A DNA stretch of 64,000 bases. It comes from Populus alba (lineage: Eukaryota; Streptophyta; Magnoliopsida; Malpighiales; Salicaceae). Below, in pieces: positions 20,661-31,941 of the stretch (position 1 is its first letter; every line of letters begins with the position of its first letter). The notes beneath the pieces were generated by a model. That model was not told the origin of the DNA and made no database searches. It worked only from the letters and a program-made list of their open reading frames with translations. Both the position numbers and the translations under genes were made by a program. The stretch spans positions 10,792,967 to 10,856,966 of the forward strand of contig NC_133299.1 of NCBI RefSeq assembly GCF_005239225.2, in the 5' to 3' direction.

Positions 20661-20665
20661 ATATA
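20661..20665. repeat. Target-site duplication of element D (left)
   Basis: ATATA before TGACACGACC; matching ATATA at 36647-36651 after ...ACTAATCA. Confidence 0.8.
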
Positions 20666-21381
20666 TGACACGACCAAAAGATTGATGTCTTCTCCCAAGT
20701 GCAGGAGTGTCAAAGTAATAAATAACCTGGCAAGACTGGGGTCGAACCACAAAGAGGTTAATTGTACAAATTATAAATAACAACAATACAACAACAACAA
20801 CAACAACAACAACAATAAGAACTGGGTCCAGATGTCCAAATGAAAGTTCTAGTAAATTCTCTTAGCTTTCCAGGAAAAAACAGATGAGGTCATTTGGACT
20901 TTTAGAACTCAAGATATGGGCTGAACACTGAACAGTGTCTGGGCTGCAGGACATATTCGACTTCTCCGTTGTTGCTATAATTTGGACTTGAAAACGGCCT
21001 TCTTAGATCTTGATGTCCAAATGAAAGTTGTAGGCCTATGTCTTACTGAATTTTTGTAAAACTTTGAGGTCATTTGGACATCTAGAACTCGAGATATGAC
21101 CCAATTACCGAACAGTGTTCCAGTTTGGACTGCACCAACATCTCTTTTCCAAGTTTCACCCTCTCTTTATCTTCACAAATTTCAGTATTTGAATTCATCA
21201 ATCAATACTTTGATTTATGTGATAGACCTGCATTTAAGATGAACATTTACCATATATTAGGGTATTTTATAGTATTAGACTTGTTATTATAAAACATGCT
21301 TTAGTTAAGGAGTTATTGATACTTTAAGTGCAAAATAATGATATAAAACCTTGATAAGTATGCACTTTTAAGTACTAATCA
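20666..21381 (-). repeat. Element D 3' LTR, internally deleted
   Basis: 716 bp against 1909 bp for its partner. About 1.19 kb is missing between the AAC microsatellite and GAACTGGGTCCAGATG; the partner has these at 34861 and 36082. The missing part includes the TATA region. Both D LTRs share the GAGGTCATTTGGACATCTAG type of U3, unlike A and E. Confidence 0.85.
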
Positions 21382-21394
21382 CACCCCCCAACCA
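21382..21394 (-). promoter_or_regulatory. Element D polypurine tract
   Basis: The minus strand reads GGTTGGGGGGTG directly before the LTR start TGATTAGTAC. The same tract is at 25242-25254 (E) and 36981-36992 (A, plus). Confidence 0.75.
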
Positions 21395-21730
21395 GCTTAT
21401 TACTAGTCCCTAGTAATTAAAGCGTTAAACTAGAAAAACAATTTGCAAATTCCATAAAGCAAGGCATTCATCATTCAACTTACTTTAATATATCCAGATA
21501 AACAAACTCTCAATAAATTCATATATCTGCTCAATACCTCTTAAACAAGATATTACTAAACCTTTCTTTTGTGCTCAAAATATCAACATATAGTTATGGG
21601 GCTTTACTTGGAAGAAAAACAAATTTTTGTTCTAATGTTTAAGGCTAACTTCCTTAAGTTGGGATTATTATTATTTTTTTTATTTTTTTTTATTTATATA
21701 CACATGCAACTTGAAACACAATGCATCTTT

Positions 21731-21985
21731 AACCCATGTAACGAGTTTTAGACTAATGACTCCCAGACCAATTGGTCTTAGGGCATTGGGTGTTGAGACA
21801 CCCCTACGAGCTTAGTAACTCGGGTGGCAGATACTGATACGTAGATAGTGCAATGTTTGATTCCCTTAAGCTTTTCTCCTCAACCCATGTAACAAGCGTT
21901 GGGCCAATAGCTCCCAAGTCAGTTGACTTTAGGGTATTAAGTGTTAAAACACCCCTTCGGGCTTAATTGCTTAGGTTAGGGAGGC
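21731..21985 (-). ncRNA. Paired structured RNA motifs of element D
   Basis: Same two hairpin clusters as 20381-20632 in minus orientation: copy 2 at 21731-21835, copy 1 at 21883-21985. Here H2 of copy 2 reads AGACC-AATT-GGTCT, and H3 keeps pairing (TTAG.CTAA; GAGC..GCTT). Confidence 0.55.
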
Positions 21986-22571
21986 TACGAAACCAAACTT
22001 ATCTAACTTTTTATTATCATTATTTTTTTTTTGTTTTTTTTTTTGCAAATTATATACTATCCCTTTCCCTTAGTTGTTACCTTTAACAAAAGAACATAAA
22101 TAATGTAATAATCCAATGTGCAACCCACAATCATATGTTAAAGTGTGTGTGTGAAAATGAAGATTTAAAAATACTTGTTAAATGAGCATACGAGCAGAAT
22201 CAAGTGCTACCAATACGAGAGTTTGTAAACCTGAATATTTCAAGAAGTATTCTGATAGACCTTGTTAAGAATGTTTACTAAGATGCGTCTCAAGAGTCAC
22301 TTTTAACAAAAGAACTCCTTTTACTCTGCCATCCTAGTAACAATAGTTTTGCAAATAGTTTATGAAATAGAAAACACAGTTTTTTTTTTAATTATCAACT
22401 ACTACCCTTTCCCCCCAACCAAAATGAAACATTGTCCTCAATGTCTTAAGGTAGAAAGATAGAGTATAGAAAACATCACCTGAAATAACGAATACTGACA
22501 AACTTGAAACACACTTAAACAAATATAAGAAACAACAAAACACAATAATAAAACCAAAAGACACAAAGTTT
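21986..22571 (-). other. Element D 3' region, no gene
   Basis: Non-coding counterpart of 19752-20380, with poly-T runs and the conserved palindrome at 22429-22444. Confidence 0.6.
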
Positions 22572-23225
22572 TTACAAACAAAGGCTCAAATCCAATCTAA
22601 GCTTTTTACGGCTTTCCTTAGTTGACCAATTTATGCGACTCATGGAGGGATTAATTATAGGGATGAAAGATTGTAGTTGGTCAATCAATTGTTCAGCAGT
22701 AGCAGCAGAGATTATGATTTGTCGTGCGGAAGATGTTAGAAATTCTTGTTCCACAGCATGATCAAGAAAGAACAACAACTTATCATAAAAACCATTAACA
22801 TTTAACAAACCTATGGGTTTATGGTGAATGTGTAGTTGGGCCCAAGAGGAAATATGAAAGATCTCTTCCAATGTGTCCAGACCACCTGGTAAGGCAATGA
22901 AGGCATCAGCATGGTTAAACATTGCATTCAATCGATCAGACATTGTGGAGACCTGTAATTCATCTCCAATTGTTTTTCCAATGATGTCCCCTTGTGCTAA
23001 AGCTTTGGGGACAACCCCCAAAACTTGACTACCTCCTAAAGATGCAGCTATTGACACTCCCCCCATTAACCCAAGGCTGCCTCCTCAATACACTAAATGA
23101 ATCTTTCGCTCAGCTAGTACCTGACCAAGATGATTTGCTGATTCTAAAAACTCTTTTTCTTTCCCAAGACTGGATCCACCGAAAACACAAATTTTGTTTA
23201 TGTGATTACTTGAGGAACCTGCCAT
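22572..23225 (-). pseudogene. LOG copy of element D, one nonsense codon
   Basis: 654 bp, the same length as the A copy, ATG at 23225. After KIHLVY the GGG of the first glycine-rich motif is TGA (about 23085), cutting the protein to 46 residues. The rest stays in frame and keeps MSDRLNAMFNHADAFIALPGGLDTLEE. Note GLD for GLG in the signature. [16 protein letters not shown] and the C-terminus are also kept. Translation from the internal Met at 23066 would lack the N-terminal strand and glycine-rich loop. The enzyme is presumed inactive. Confidence 0.85.
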
Positions 23226-23323
23226 TTCTACACACGTCTGTATTTGATGAATGTATGGGTTGAGTAGAAATGAAGGGAAGGAAGAGAAGAATTTATAGAT
23301 GAGAAATTGAAAATGCAATCATA

Positions 23324-23683
23324 TCACCTATATGGGTCGGGGATAGGCTTCCCATCCAGTTTTCTTAAAAACTGGCAAACAAGGTCTTTTTTAGTCAAAT
23401 TCCCAAGACTAAGTCGAGCATGTTCTTTATGGAATTGGGGCCATAAATCATAAATTGCACGATGCACATCTCCACTAGGGTGCGTCTCAAGAGTCAATAG
23501 AAGATTATCTAAAGACCCCTTACTCAGGCCATCCTTAATGAATTGTATTTTATCTTCATGGTTTACAGATACCATTCCTAAAGAATGACATGTCGCATTA
23601 CAAGTCCATCTGGCACATTTATGACAGACTTGCAGTCGTTTTGCACGACGTTTCTTCGCAAAAGTGATTTTACCTGTTCCAGG
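23324..23683 (-). pseudogene. Element D cysteine-rich ORF, C-terminal part
   Basis: Continuation of 28848-29047 after removal of element E and one CCAGG copy. It carries TFAKKRRAKRLQVCHKCARWTCNATC, which keeps all four cysteines (C-x2-C-x4-C-x3-C), then KIQFIKDGLSKGSLDNLLLTLETHPSGDVH. The normal stop region is altered and the frame ends PDPYR-stop. About 130 bp between this ORF and LOG are missing, so the two lie about 100 bp apart. Confidence 0.75.
23679..23683. repeat. Target-site duplication of element E (left)
   Basis: CCAGG before TGACACGACC; matching CCAGG at 28848-28852 after ACTAATCA. The site lies inside D's cysteine-rich ORF. Confidence 0.9.
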
Positions 23684-25241
23684 TGACACGACCAAAAGAT
23701 TGATGTCTTCTCCCAAGTGCAGGAGTGTCGAAGTAATAAATAACCCGGCAAGACCGGGGTCGAACCACAGAGAGGTTAATTGTATAAATTATAAATAACA
23801 AGACAACAACAATAACAACAATAATAACAATAATAGTAATAGTAATAATAAAGAGAGTTTTGAGATGTAAAATTAATGTAAGGATTAAACAACGATAAAA
23901 ATAAATGTCAAGGTTAGAGGATCCACTAATGGTACTTCAAACAAGTATAGTATAAACTCTTATTACTCAATTGAAAACCACACATAAAGGAGGTTCCAAT
24001 CAGATTATAAATTGTTAACATGATTACATTATTTATCTTATTCGAATAAAGCTAATACTTGTAAATGTTGGCAGGCATTCATGATTATAACTTATGTTAA
24101 CAACAAATCAAGTTCCTTTCATAGCTCAGGTGTCGGTTATACCATACAGTATGGGCTATGAAAGTACCAAGTATTTGTTGTACCAAGTGTTATACAACAT
24201 AAATCTAGATTAACCATTTAAGAAGCAAAGTATTAAAAGTGAACAAGATAACAAATATAAAACATGTTAGTATCCAACGTTAAGGTCCATGTTAAGTTTA
24301 TATTATACTTATTCTTACACCATTAGTGTACCCTTTTCACCTTGACATAATTAACTTAGCTAAACATAATGAAAGAAAGAAACATAAATGAACAAGATAA
24401 GAACATAAATGAGAAAGAAGTTAACTAAGTAAATGAAAGGAAATGAAGTGCATAAACTTGATATTAATGAAAGCAAAACATAAGCAATACAAAGAGAGAA
24501 AGCAAGAGCATGATCTTGATCTGGAAACCAAGATGCCTCAATACATGGTAAGTGCCTCCTTTTATAGGCCAAAATTTGGAACTATTGATTTGTTGACTAA
24601 TTGATGAGTGGGTGGCCACATCTTGACTTGATAACAATCCTTATCTTCTTGTATGAACAAGACGTCATTGCTAACATCATAATTTGCCCAGAATCCTTAG
24701 GAATGTTCTAGGAAATTATCTCAGCTTTCCAACAAAAAAAAGATGAGGTCATTTGGACTTATAGAACTCAAGATATGGGCTGAACACTAAATAGTGTCTG
24801 GGCTGCAGGACAGCTTCGGACTTCTTCGTTGTTCCTATAATTTGGACTTGAAAACGGCCTTCTTAGATCTTGGTGTCTAAATGAAAGTTGTAGGCCTATG
24901 TTTTACCTTTCCATCCATATAAAATGGACCTAAATCCGAGATCTAGAGCTCCAGATATGATCCAATTACCGAGCAATGTTCCGGTTTGGACTGCACCAAC
25001 ATCTCTTTTCTAAGTTTGGCCATCTCTTTTTCCTTTAACTTTCAATGCTTAAACTCATCAATCAATCCTTTTATTTATGTGATAGCCCTGCATTTAAAAT
25101 GAGCATTTACCATAAATTAAGGTATCTTATGATATCAAACTTGTTATTATAAAACATGCTTTAGTTAAGGAGTTATTGATACTTCAAGTGCAAAATGATG
25201 ATATAAAACCTTGATAAACATGCACTTTTAAGTACTAATCA
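23684..25241 (-). repeat. Element E 3' LTR
   Basis: 1558 bp, of the same U3 type as A (GGACCTAAATCCGAGATCTAGAGCTCCAG). TATA at 24559-24566 intact. Short microsatellite at ~23800-23855. Confidence 0.88.
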
Positions 25242-25633
25242 CACCCCCCAACCAGCTTATTACTAGTCCCTAGTAATCAAAAGCGTTAAAATAGAGAAAC
25301 AATTTGCAAGTTCCACAAAGCAAGGCATTCATCATTCAACTTCCATTAATCTATCCAGATAAACAAACTCTCATTAAATTTATATTCTTGCTTCATATTT
25401 CTTAAACAAGATATTAATAAACCTTCCTTTTATGTGCTCAATTTATGAGAACATAGATGATGGGGCTTTTGTTGGAAGAAAACAATATTATGTTCAAATG
25501 TTTAAGGTAAACTTCATTGGGTTGGGATTATTATTTCTTTTTCTTCTTTTTTTTCTTTTTTTCTTTTTCTTTTCTTTTCTTTTCTTTTTTATTTATATAT
25601 ATGCACATACAACTTAAAACATAATGTATCTTT

Positions 25634-25885
25634 AACCCATGTAACGAGTTTTCGGCTAATGACTCCCAGACCAGTTGGTCTTAGGGCATTAGGTGTTGAG
25701 ACACCCCTACGAGCTTAGTAACTCGTGTTGCAGATACTGATACGTAGATAGTGCAATGTTTGATTCCCTTAAGCTTTTCTCCTCAACCCATGTAACAAGC
25801 TTTGGGACAATAGCTCCCAAGTCAGTTGACTTTAGGGTATTAGGTGTTAAAACACCCCTTCGGGCTTAATTGCTTAGGTTAGGGA
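25634..25885 (-). ncRNA. Paired structured RNA motifs of element E
   Basis: Third pair of the hairpin clusters: copy 2 at 25634-25738, copy 1 at 25784-25885. H1, H2 and most of H3 pairing are retained. Confidence 0.55.
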
Positions 25886-26551
25886 GGCTACGAAACCAAA
25901 CTTATCCACGTTTTTATTATCATCAATACTATCATTTTTATTTTTTTTTGCAAATTATATACTATCCCTTTCCCTTAGTTGTTACCTTCAACAAAAGAAC
26001 ATAAATAATGTAATAATCCAATGTGCAACCCACAATCATATGTTAAAGTGTGTGTGTGAAAATGAAGGTTTACAAATACTTGTTAAATGAGTATATGAAG
26101 CAGAATCAAGTGATAATAATGCGAGAGTTTGTAAACCTGAATATTTCAAGAAGTATTATGATAGACCTTGGTAATGATACTTACTAAGATGCGTTTCTAG
26201 AGTCAATAAAATTTCCTCCTTACTCTGCCATCCTAATAAGGATACTTACTAAGATGCGTCTCAAGAGTTAATAAAACTGACTCCATACTCTGCCATCTTA
26301 ATAACAATTTAGTCAAATGGTTTTAATAATAGCAACTACAGTTAGTAAGTTAGTTTTTTTTTTTTTAACTACTACCCTCTCCCCCCAACCAAAACGAGAC
26401 ATTGTCCTTAATGTCCTAAGGTAGAAAGATAGAGTATAGAAGACATCACCTGAAACAACGAACAATGACAAACCTGAAACACACTTAAACAAATATAAGA
26501 AGTAACAAAATAAAATACTATGCTATTAATAAAACCAAAAGACACAAGGTT
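25886..26551 (-). other. Element E 3' region, no gene
   Basis: Non-coding. A ~58-bp segment containing TACTAAGATGCGT..CTCTGCCATC is duplicated in tandem (26186-26305). Conserved palindrome at 26399-26414. Confidence 0.6.
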
Positions 26552-27205
26552 TCACAGATAAAGGCTCAAATCTAATCTAAGCTTTTTACGGCTTTCCTTA
26601 GTTGACCAATTTAGGCGACTCATGCAGGGATCAATGACAGGGATGAAAGATTGTAGTTGGTCAATCAATTGTTCAGCAGTAGCAGCAGAGATTATGATTT
26701 GTCATGCCGAAGATGTTAGAAATTCCTGTTCCACAGCTTGATCAAGGAAAGACAGCAACTTATCATAAAAACCATTGACATTTAACGAACCTATAGGCTT
26801 ATGGTGAATGTGCAGTTGGGCCCAAGAGGAAATATGAAAGATCTCTTCCAATGTGCCCAGACCACCTGGTAAGGCAATGAAAGCATCAGCATGGCTAAAC
26901 ATGGCGTTTAGTCGATCAGACATTGTAGGGACCTGTAGTTCCTCTCCAATTGTTTTTCCAATGATGTCCCCAGTTGCTAAAGCTTTGGGGACAACCCCTA
27001 AAACTTGACTGCCTCCTAAAAATGTAGCCATTGACACACCTCCCATTAACCCAAGGCTGCCTCCCCCATACACTAAATGAATCTTTCTTTTAGCTAGTAC
27101 CTGACCAAGATGATTTGCTGATTCTAAAAACTCTTTTTCTTTCCCAGGACTGGATCCACCAAAAACACAAATATTTCTTATGTTATGACTTGAGGAACCT
27201 GCCAT
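26552..27205 (-). pseudogene. LOG copy of element E, one nonsense codon
   Basis: 654 bp, ATG at 27205. Open for 167 residues including VYGGGSLGLMGG, MSDRLNAMFSHADAFIALPGGLGTLEE and [20 protein letters not shown] to TGA change (CpG-type transition) then stops it in SSARQII. Downstream sequence remains in frame to the normal stop. All active-site motifs lie before the stop, so a shortened protein lacking the last ~50 residues is conceivable, though probably unstable. Confidence 0.87.
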
Positions 27206-27329
27206 TTCTACACACTTCTATATTTGTTGAATGTATGGGATGAGTAGAAATGAAGGGAAGGAAGAGAAGAATTTATAGATGAAAAATTGAAAATGCAATC
27301 ATACCACCTATATGTAGGCCAACTATAGT

Positions 27330-27335
27330 CTCACA

Positions 27336-27371
<36 letters not shown>

Positions 27372-27375
27372 ATTA
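27330..27375. repeat. CT/GA microsatellite in the ORF1-LOG spacer
   Basis: (CT)n on the plus strand. The same spacer has (GA)n at 18946-18966 in A and 58172-58209 in F. Confidence 0.85.
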
Positions 27376-27461
27376 ATTATTTATTTTGAAAAAGCATATG
27401 TATGTACAGGTAGTTGTGATTGTGGCTCACATCTTCCCTTGGTTTTACGTCCAAGAACGGC

Positions 27462-28022
27462 TTAAACACCCTCTATGGGTCGGGAATAGGCTTCCCATCC
27501 AGTTTTCTTAAAAACTGACAAACAGGGTCTTTTTTTAGTCAGATTCCCAAGACTAAGTCGATCATGTTCTTTATGGAATTGTGGCCATAAATCATGAATT
27601 ACACGATGCACATCTCCACTAGGATGCGTCTCAAGGGTCAACAAAAGATTATCTAAAGACCCCTTACTCAGGCCATCCTTAATGAATTGTATCTTATCTT
27701 CACGGTTTACAGATACCATTCCTAAAGAATGACATGTTGCATTGCAAGTCCATCTGGCACATCTGTGACAGACTTTCAGTCGTTTTGCACGACGTTTCTT
27801 TGCAAAAGTGCTTATACCTGTTCCAGGCATGTGTGAAATGAAAGAATTGGAGGACTCACCTGATAATCGGACCTTTGCTTCAATTAGCCAGCGAATATCG
27901 TCAGGAATTCCATGATTCATTAACAACCTCAATCTTGCACACCTAGCACGGTAAATTTTTGTAATTGCATTTGGAGGCAAAGCAGGAAAATACCTTTTCA
28001 ACTTTTCAAGAGTGGTGTCCAT
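27462..28022 (-). pseudogene. Element E cysteine-rich ORF, C-terminal frameshift
   Basis: ATG at 28022. Complete through the basic patch (FAKKRRAKRLKVCHRCARWTCNATC, all four cysteines), KIQFIKDGLSKG and DLWPQFHKEHDRLSLGNLTKK. One extra A in a run then shifts the frame and adds an unrelated tail (RPCLSVFKKTGW...) ending at 27462. The nucleic-acid-binding part is intact, so a protein could still be made. Confidence 0.7.
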
Positions 28023-28237
28023 TTTCAAAAGAGAATTGGAGACGAGATTCAAAGAAGGGAGAAAAAGCACAGAATTGTACAAATATATACAGATATCAGT
28101 TATTTGGGAAACTGAAAGAACCGACTTATGTCACGGAGTACCGTTATCCGCCATTTGACCGGGGTGAGAGAGAAACTAGAAAAACAAAAGATACACCAAA
28201 AAGGAACACAAAAAAAAAAGTGAGAAAAACAAAATAA

Positions 28238-28492
28238 TCAACCTTTATCTACAAGATCATTCCAACAAATGGATTCATTTTCACTAGGAAACTCATCAAA
28301 GTAAGCTTTCAAACGATGTCCATTTACCTTAAAAACATTGTCATTTTTTGGATTCTCAATATCAAGGGTCCCATAAGGATACACATGTTTTAAAATAAAT
28401 GGACCGCTCCATCTTGATTTTAGTTTTTCAGGAAATAAATGGAGTCGAGAATTATAAAGCAAAACTTTTTGACCAGTATCAACTTTTTGACA
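28238..28492 (-). pseudogene. Integrase C-terminal scrap of element E
   Basis: [40 protein letters not shown]...[15 protein letters not shown], the end of integrase. Upstream it joins LTR sequence at about 28493, marking the large deletion. Confidence 0.8.
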
Positions 28493-28847
28493 ATTATAGG
28501 CCTATGTTTTACCTTTCCATCCATATAAAATGGACCTAAATCCGAGATCTAGAGCTCTAGATATGATCCAATTACCAAGCAATGTTCCGGTTTGGACTGC
28601 AACGACATCTCTTTTCTAAGTTTGGTCATCTCTTTGTCCTTTAACTTTCAATGCTTAAACTCATCAATCAATCCTTTTATTTATGTGATAGTTCTGCATT
28701 TAAAATGAGCATTTACCATAAATTAAGGTATCTTATGATATCAAACTTGTTATTATAAAACATGCTTTAGTTAAGGAGTTATTGATACTTCAAGTGCAAA
28801 ATGATGATATAAAACCTTGATAAACATGCACTTTTAAGTACTAATCA
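28493..28847 (-). repeat. Element E 5' LTR remnant
   Basis: About 355 bp of the outer (U3) part of the LTR, from TAGGCCTATGTTTTACC to AAGTACTAATCA. Confidence 0.85.
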
Positions 28848-29047
28848 CCAGGCATGTATGAAATGAAAGAATTGGAGGACTCACCTGATAATCGGACCTT
28901 TGCTTCAATCAGCCAGCGAATATCATCAGGAATTCCATGGTTCATTAACAACCTCAATCTTGCACATCTAGCACGATAAATTTTTGTAATCGCATTCTGA
29001 GGCAGAGCGGGAAAATACTTTTTCAATTTTTCAAGAGTGGTGTCCAT
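28848..29047 (-). pseudogene. Element D cysteine-rich ORF, N-terminal part
   Basis: ATG at 29047 (MDTTLEKLKKYFPALPQNAITKIYRARCARLRLLMNHGIPDDIRWLIEAKVRLSGESSN). It is interrupted at the CCAGG duplication by element E and continues at 23683. Confidence 0.8.
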
Positions 29048-29244
29048 TTTCAATTGAGAATTGGGGGAGAGATTCAAAGAAAGGAGAAAGAGCAAAGAAT
29101 TGCACAAATATATACACAGATATCAGTTATCATGGGAAACTGAAAGAACCGATTTAAAAGTCACGGAGTACCGTTATCCGCCATTTGACCGGGGTGAGAG
29201 ACTAGCAAAACAAAAGTCACACAAAAACAATGTGAGAAAAAGAA

Positions 29245-31941
29245 TCAATCTTTATATACAGGATCACCCAATTTAATAGAGTCATTTTCAACTGAAAAAT
29301 TGTCAAAATAAACGTTCAAACGATGGCCATTTACCTTGAAAACATTACCATTCTTTGGATTTTCGATATCACAGGCCCCATATGGATACATATGTTTCAC
29401 AATAAAAGGACCACTCCATCTTGATCTTAGTTTTCCAGGAAATAAATGGAGTCGAGAATTATAAAGCAAGACTTTTTGACCAACATTGAATGTTTTTCTC
29501 AGTATTTTCTTGTCATGAAACTCTTTGATTCTTGCTTTATGAATTCTTGAATTGTCATATGCATCATTTCTTATTTTCTCAAGCTCATTTATTTTCAATT
29601 TTCGCAGCTGACTAGCATCATCAATGTTTGAATTGAAAGCTTTAATAGCCTAATAAGCTTTATGTTCAATTTCCACAGGCAAGTGACAAGGTTTTCCATA
29701 GACTAGTCTATAAGGTGACATACCTAATGATGTTTTATATGTAGTTTGATAAGCCCAAAGTGCATCATTAAGTCTTGAAGACCAGTCTTTCCGATTAGGG
29801 TTTACCGTTTTCTCCAAGATCTGTTTGATCTCCCTATTAGCAAGTTCTACTTGTCCACTCGTTTGAGGGTGATAAGGGGTGGCAACTTTGTGTGTGATTC
29901 CATATTTCTTCATTAAAGATTCAAATGGCTTGTTGCAGAAATGTGTTCCACCATCACTTATCATGGCTCGAGGGATTCCGAATCGACTTAAAATGTTTTC
30001 TTTCAAAAAATTTATCACTGTTTTGTGATCATTGGTTCTACTTGGAATTGCCTCTATCCATTTTGAAACATAATCTATTACGACCAATATATACAAAAAA
30101 CCAAATGATGGAGGAAATGGACCCATAAAATCTATACCCCAACAATCAAAGATCTCAATGACAAGAATAGGATTTAAAGGCATCATGTGACGTTTTGAAA
30201 TAGATCCCAACTTTTGACAATTTTCACAAGTCTTGCAGAATGCATATGAGTCTTTGATCATGGTGGGCCAGTAAAATCCACTTTGTAAGATTTTTGCAGT
30301 TGTCTTTCTTGATGAGAAATGACCCCCACATGCCTCAGAATGACAAAATTTAATGACACTACTTACCTCATTGTCAGGAATGCATCTTCGAAATATTTTA
30401 TCAGGACAATATTTGAATAAATAAGGGTCATCCCAATAAAAGTTCTTCACTTCGTTCAAGAACTTTCTTTTGTCTTGGGTACTCCAATGAGCTGGCAATT
30501 GTCCTGAAACAAGAAAATTAACAATATTAGCAAACCAAGGCATCGTAGAGACAGAAAATAAAGATTCATCAGGAAAGTAGTCATCGATTGGTGTGATGTC
30601 AGATCTCGAATCGGTTGTCAATCTTGACAAATGATCCGCGACAACATTTTCGGTGCCTTTCTTGTCTTTGATTGTGATATCAAATTCTTGAAGTAACAAA
30701 ATCCACCGCACCAATCTAGCCTTAGAATCTTTCTTAGAGAGAAGATATGTCAATGCTGCATGATCACTAAAAACAACAACAGGTGAGCCAACAAGATAAG
30801 ATCTGAACTTGTCACATGCAAATACTACTGCAAGTAATTCTTTTTCAGTGGTAGTGTAATTCATTTGAGCACTATTTAAAGTTTTACTTGCATAGTAAAT
30901 CACATAAGGTTTCTTATCTTTTCTTTGTCCCAAGACAGCACCCACGACATAATCACTAGCGTCACACATTATTTCAAAAGGTAGTGACCAATCAGGAGGT
31001 TGAATGACAGGAGCAGAAGTAAGCAAGCTTTTAAGTTTAACAAAGGCTTTTTCACATTGTTCAGTCCATTCAAAAACATTTTCCTTTGTTAGAAGGTTAC
31101 ACAATGGTTTAGATATTACACTAAAATCTTTGATGAACCTTCTGTAAAAACCAGCATGTCCTAAGAATGATCTATCATCTTTAACAGATTTTGGTGTTGG
31201 TAAGTTGGCAATTAGCTCGATTTTAGATTTGTCAACCTCAATTCCTTTTGATGAAACAATGTAACCAAGTACAATGCCGTTTGTTACCATAAAGTGACAT
31301 TTTTCCCAATTCAGTACAAGATTATTCTCTTCACACATGTTCAAAACCTTTTCCAAGTTAATTAAACAATCATCAAATGAATCACCAAAAATAGAAAAAT
31401 CATCCACAAAAATCTCAAGAAAACATTCAACCATATCACTGAATATGCTAAGCATGCATCTTTGAAACGTGGCTGGTGCATTACATAACCCAAAAGGCAT
31501 TCTTCGATATGCAAAAGTACTAAATGGACATGTGAAAGTAGTCTTCTCTTGATCTTCCAATGCAATTTCAATTTGATTGTAACCTGAATAGCCATCTAGG
31601 AAACAATAAAATTCATGACCTGCAACTCTTTCGAGGATTTGATCCATGAAAGGTAAAGGGAAATGATATTTTCTAGTCATTGAATTAAGTTTCTTATAGT
31701 CAATACACATGCGCCAACCAGTAATAGTCCGAGTTGGAATTAACTCATTTTTCTCATTTGTTATCACAGTGACTCCAGACTTTTTAGGTACAACTTCGGT
31801 AGGATTTACCCATTTGCTGTCAGAAATAGGATAAATGATTCCATTATCTAGAAGCTTAATGACTTCATTTTTCACTACTTCTTTCATATTAGGATTAAGT
31901 CTTCGTTGCATTTCTGTAGATGGTTTAGTATTTTCCTCCAA
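29245..31941 (-). pseudogene. Element D pol: RT, RNase H, integrase
   Basis: 31941-29650 is open for 763 residues. [62 protein letters not shown], active site FVDDFSIFG (about 31393-31420). RNase [35 protein letters not shown]. Integrase: [47 protein letters not shown] to TAG stop follows EHKAY (29648), after which the integrase C-terminus stays open to 29245. Against gag the frame is shifted by a two-base deletion near 31945. It is the most complete polymerase in the window. Confidence 0.87.

Larger units (their letters stand above)
23684..28847 (-). mobile_element. Element E: gag-pol-less mini-copy retaining only the two extra genes
   Basis: Minus strand, nested in D. 3' LTR 25241-23684 (1558 bp), polypurine tract 25254-25242, hairpin motifs, LOG (27205-26552), cysteine-rich ORF (28022-27462), micro-ORF, a scrap of integrase (28462-28238), then directly the distal 5' LTR (28847-~28493). 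One deletion removed most of the 5' LTR, gag and nearly all of pol. The remaining insert is essentially LTR-ORF1-LOG-LTR. Confidence 0.88.
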
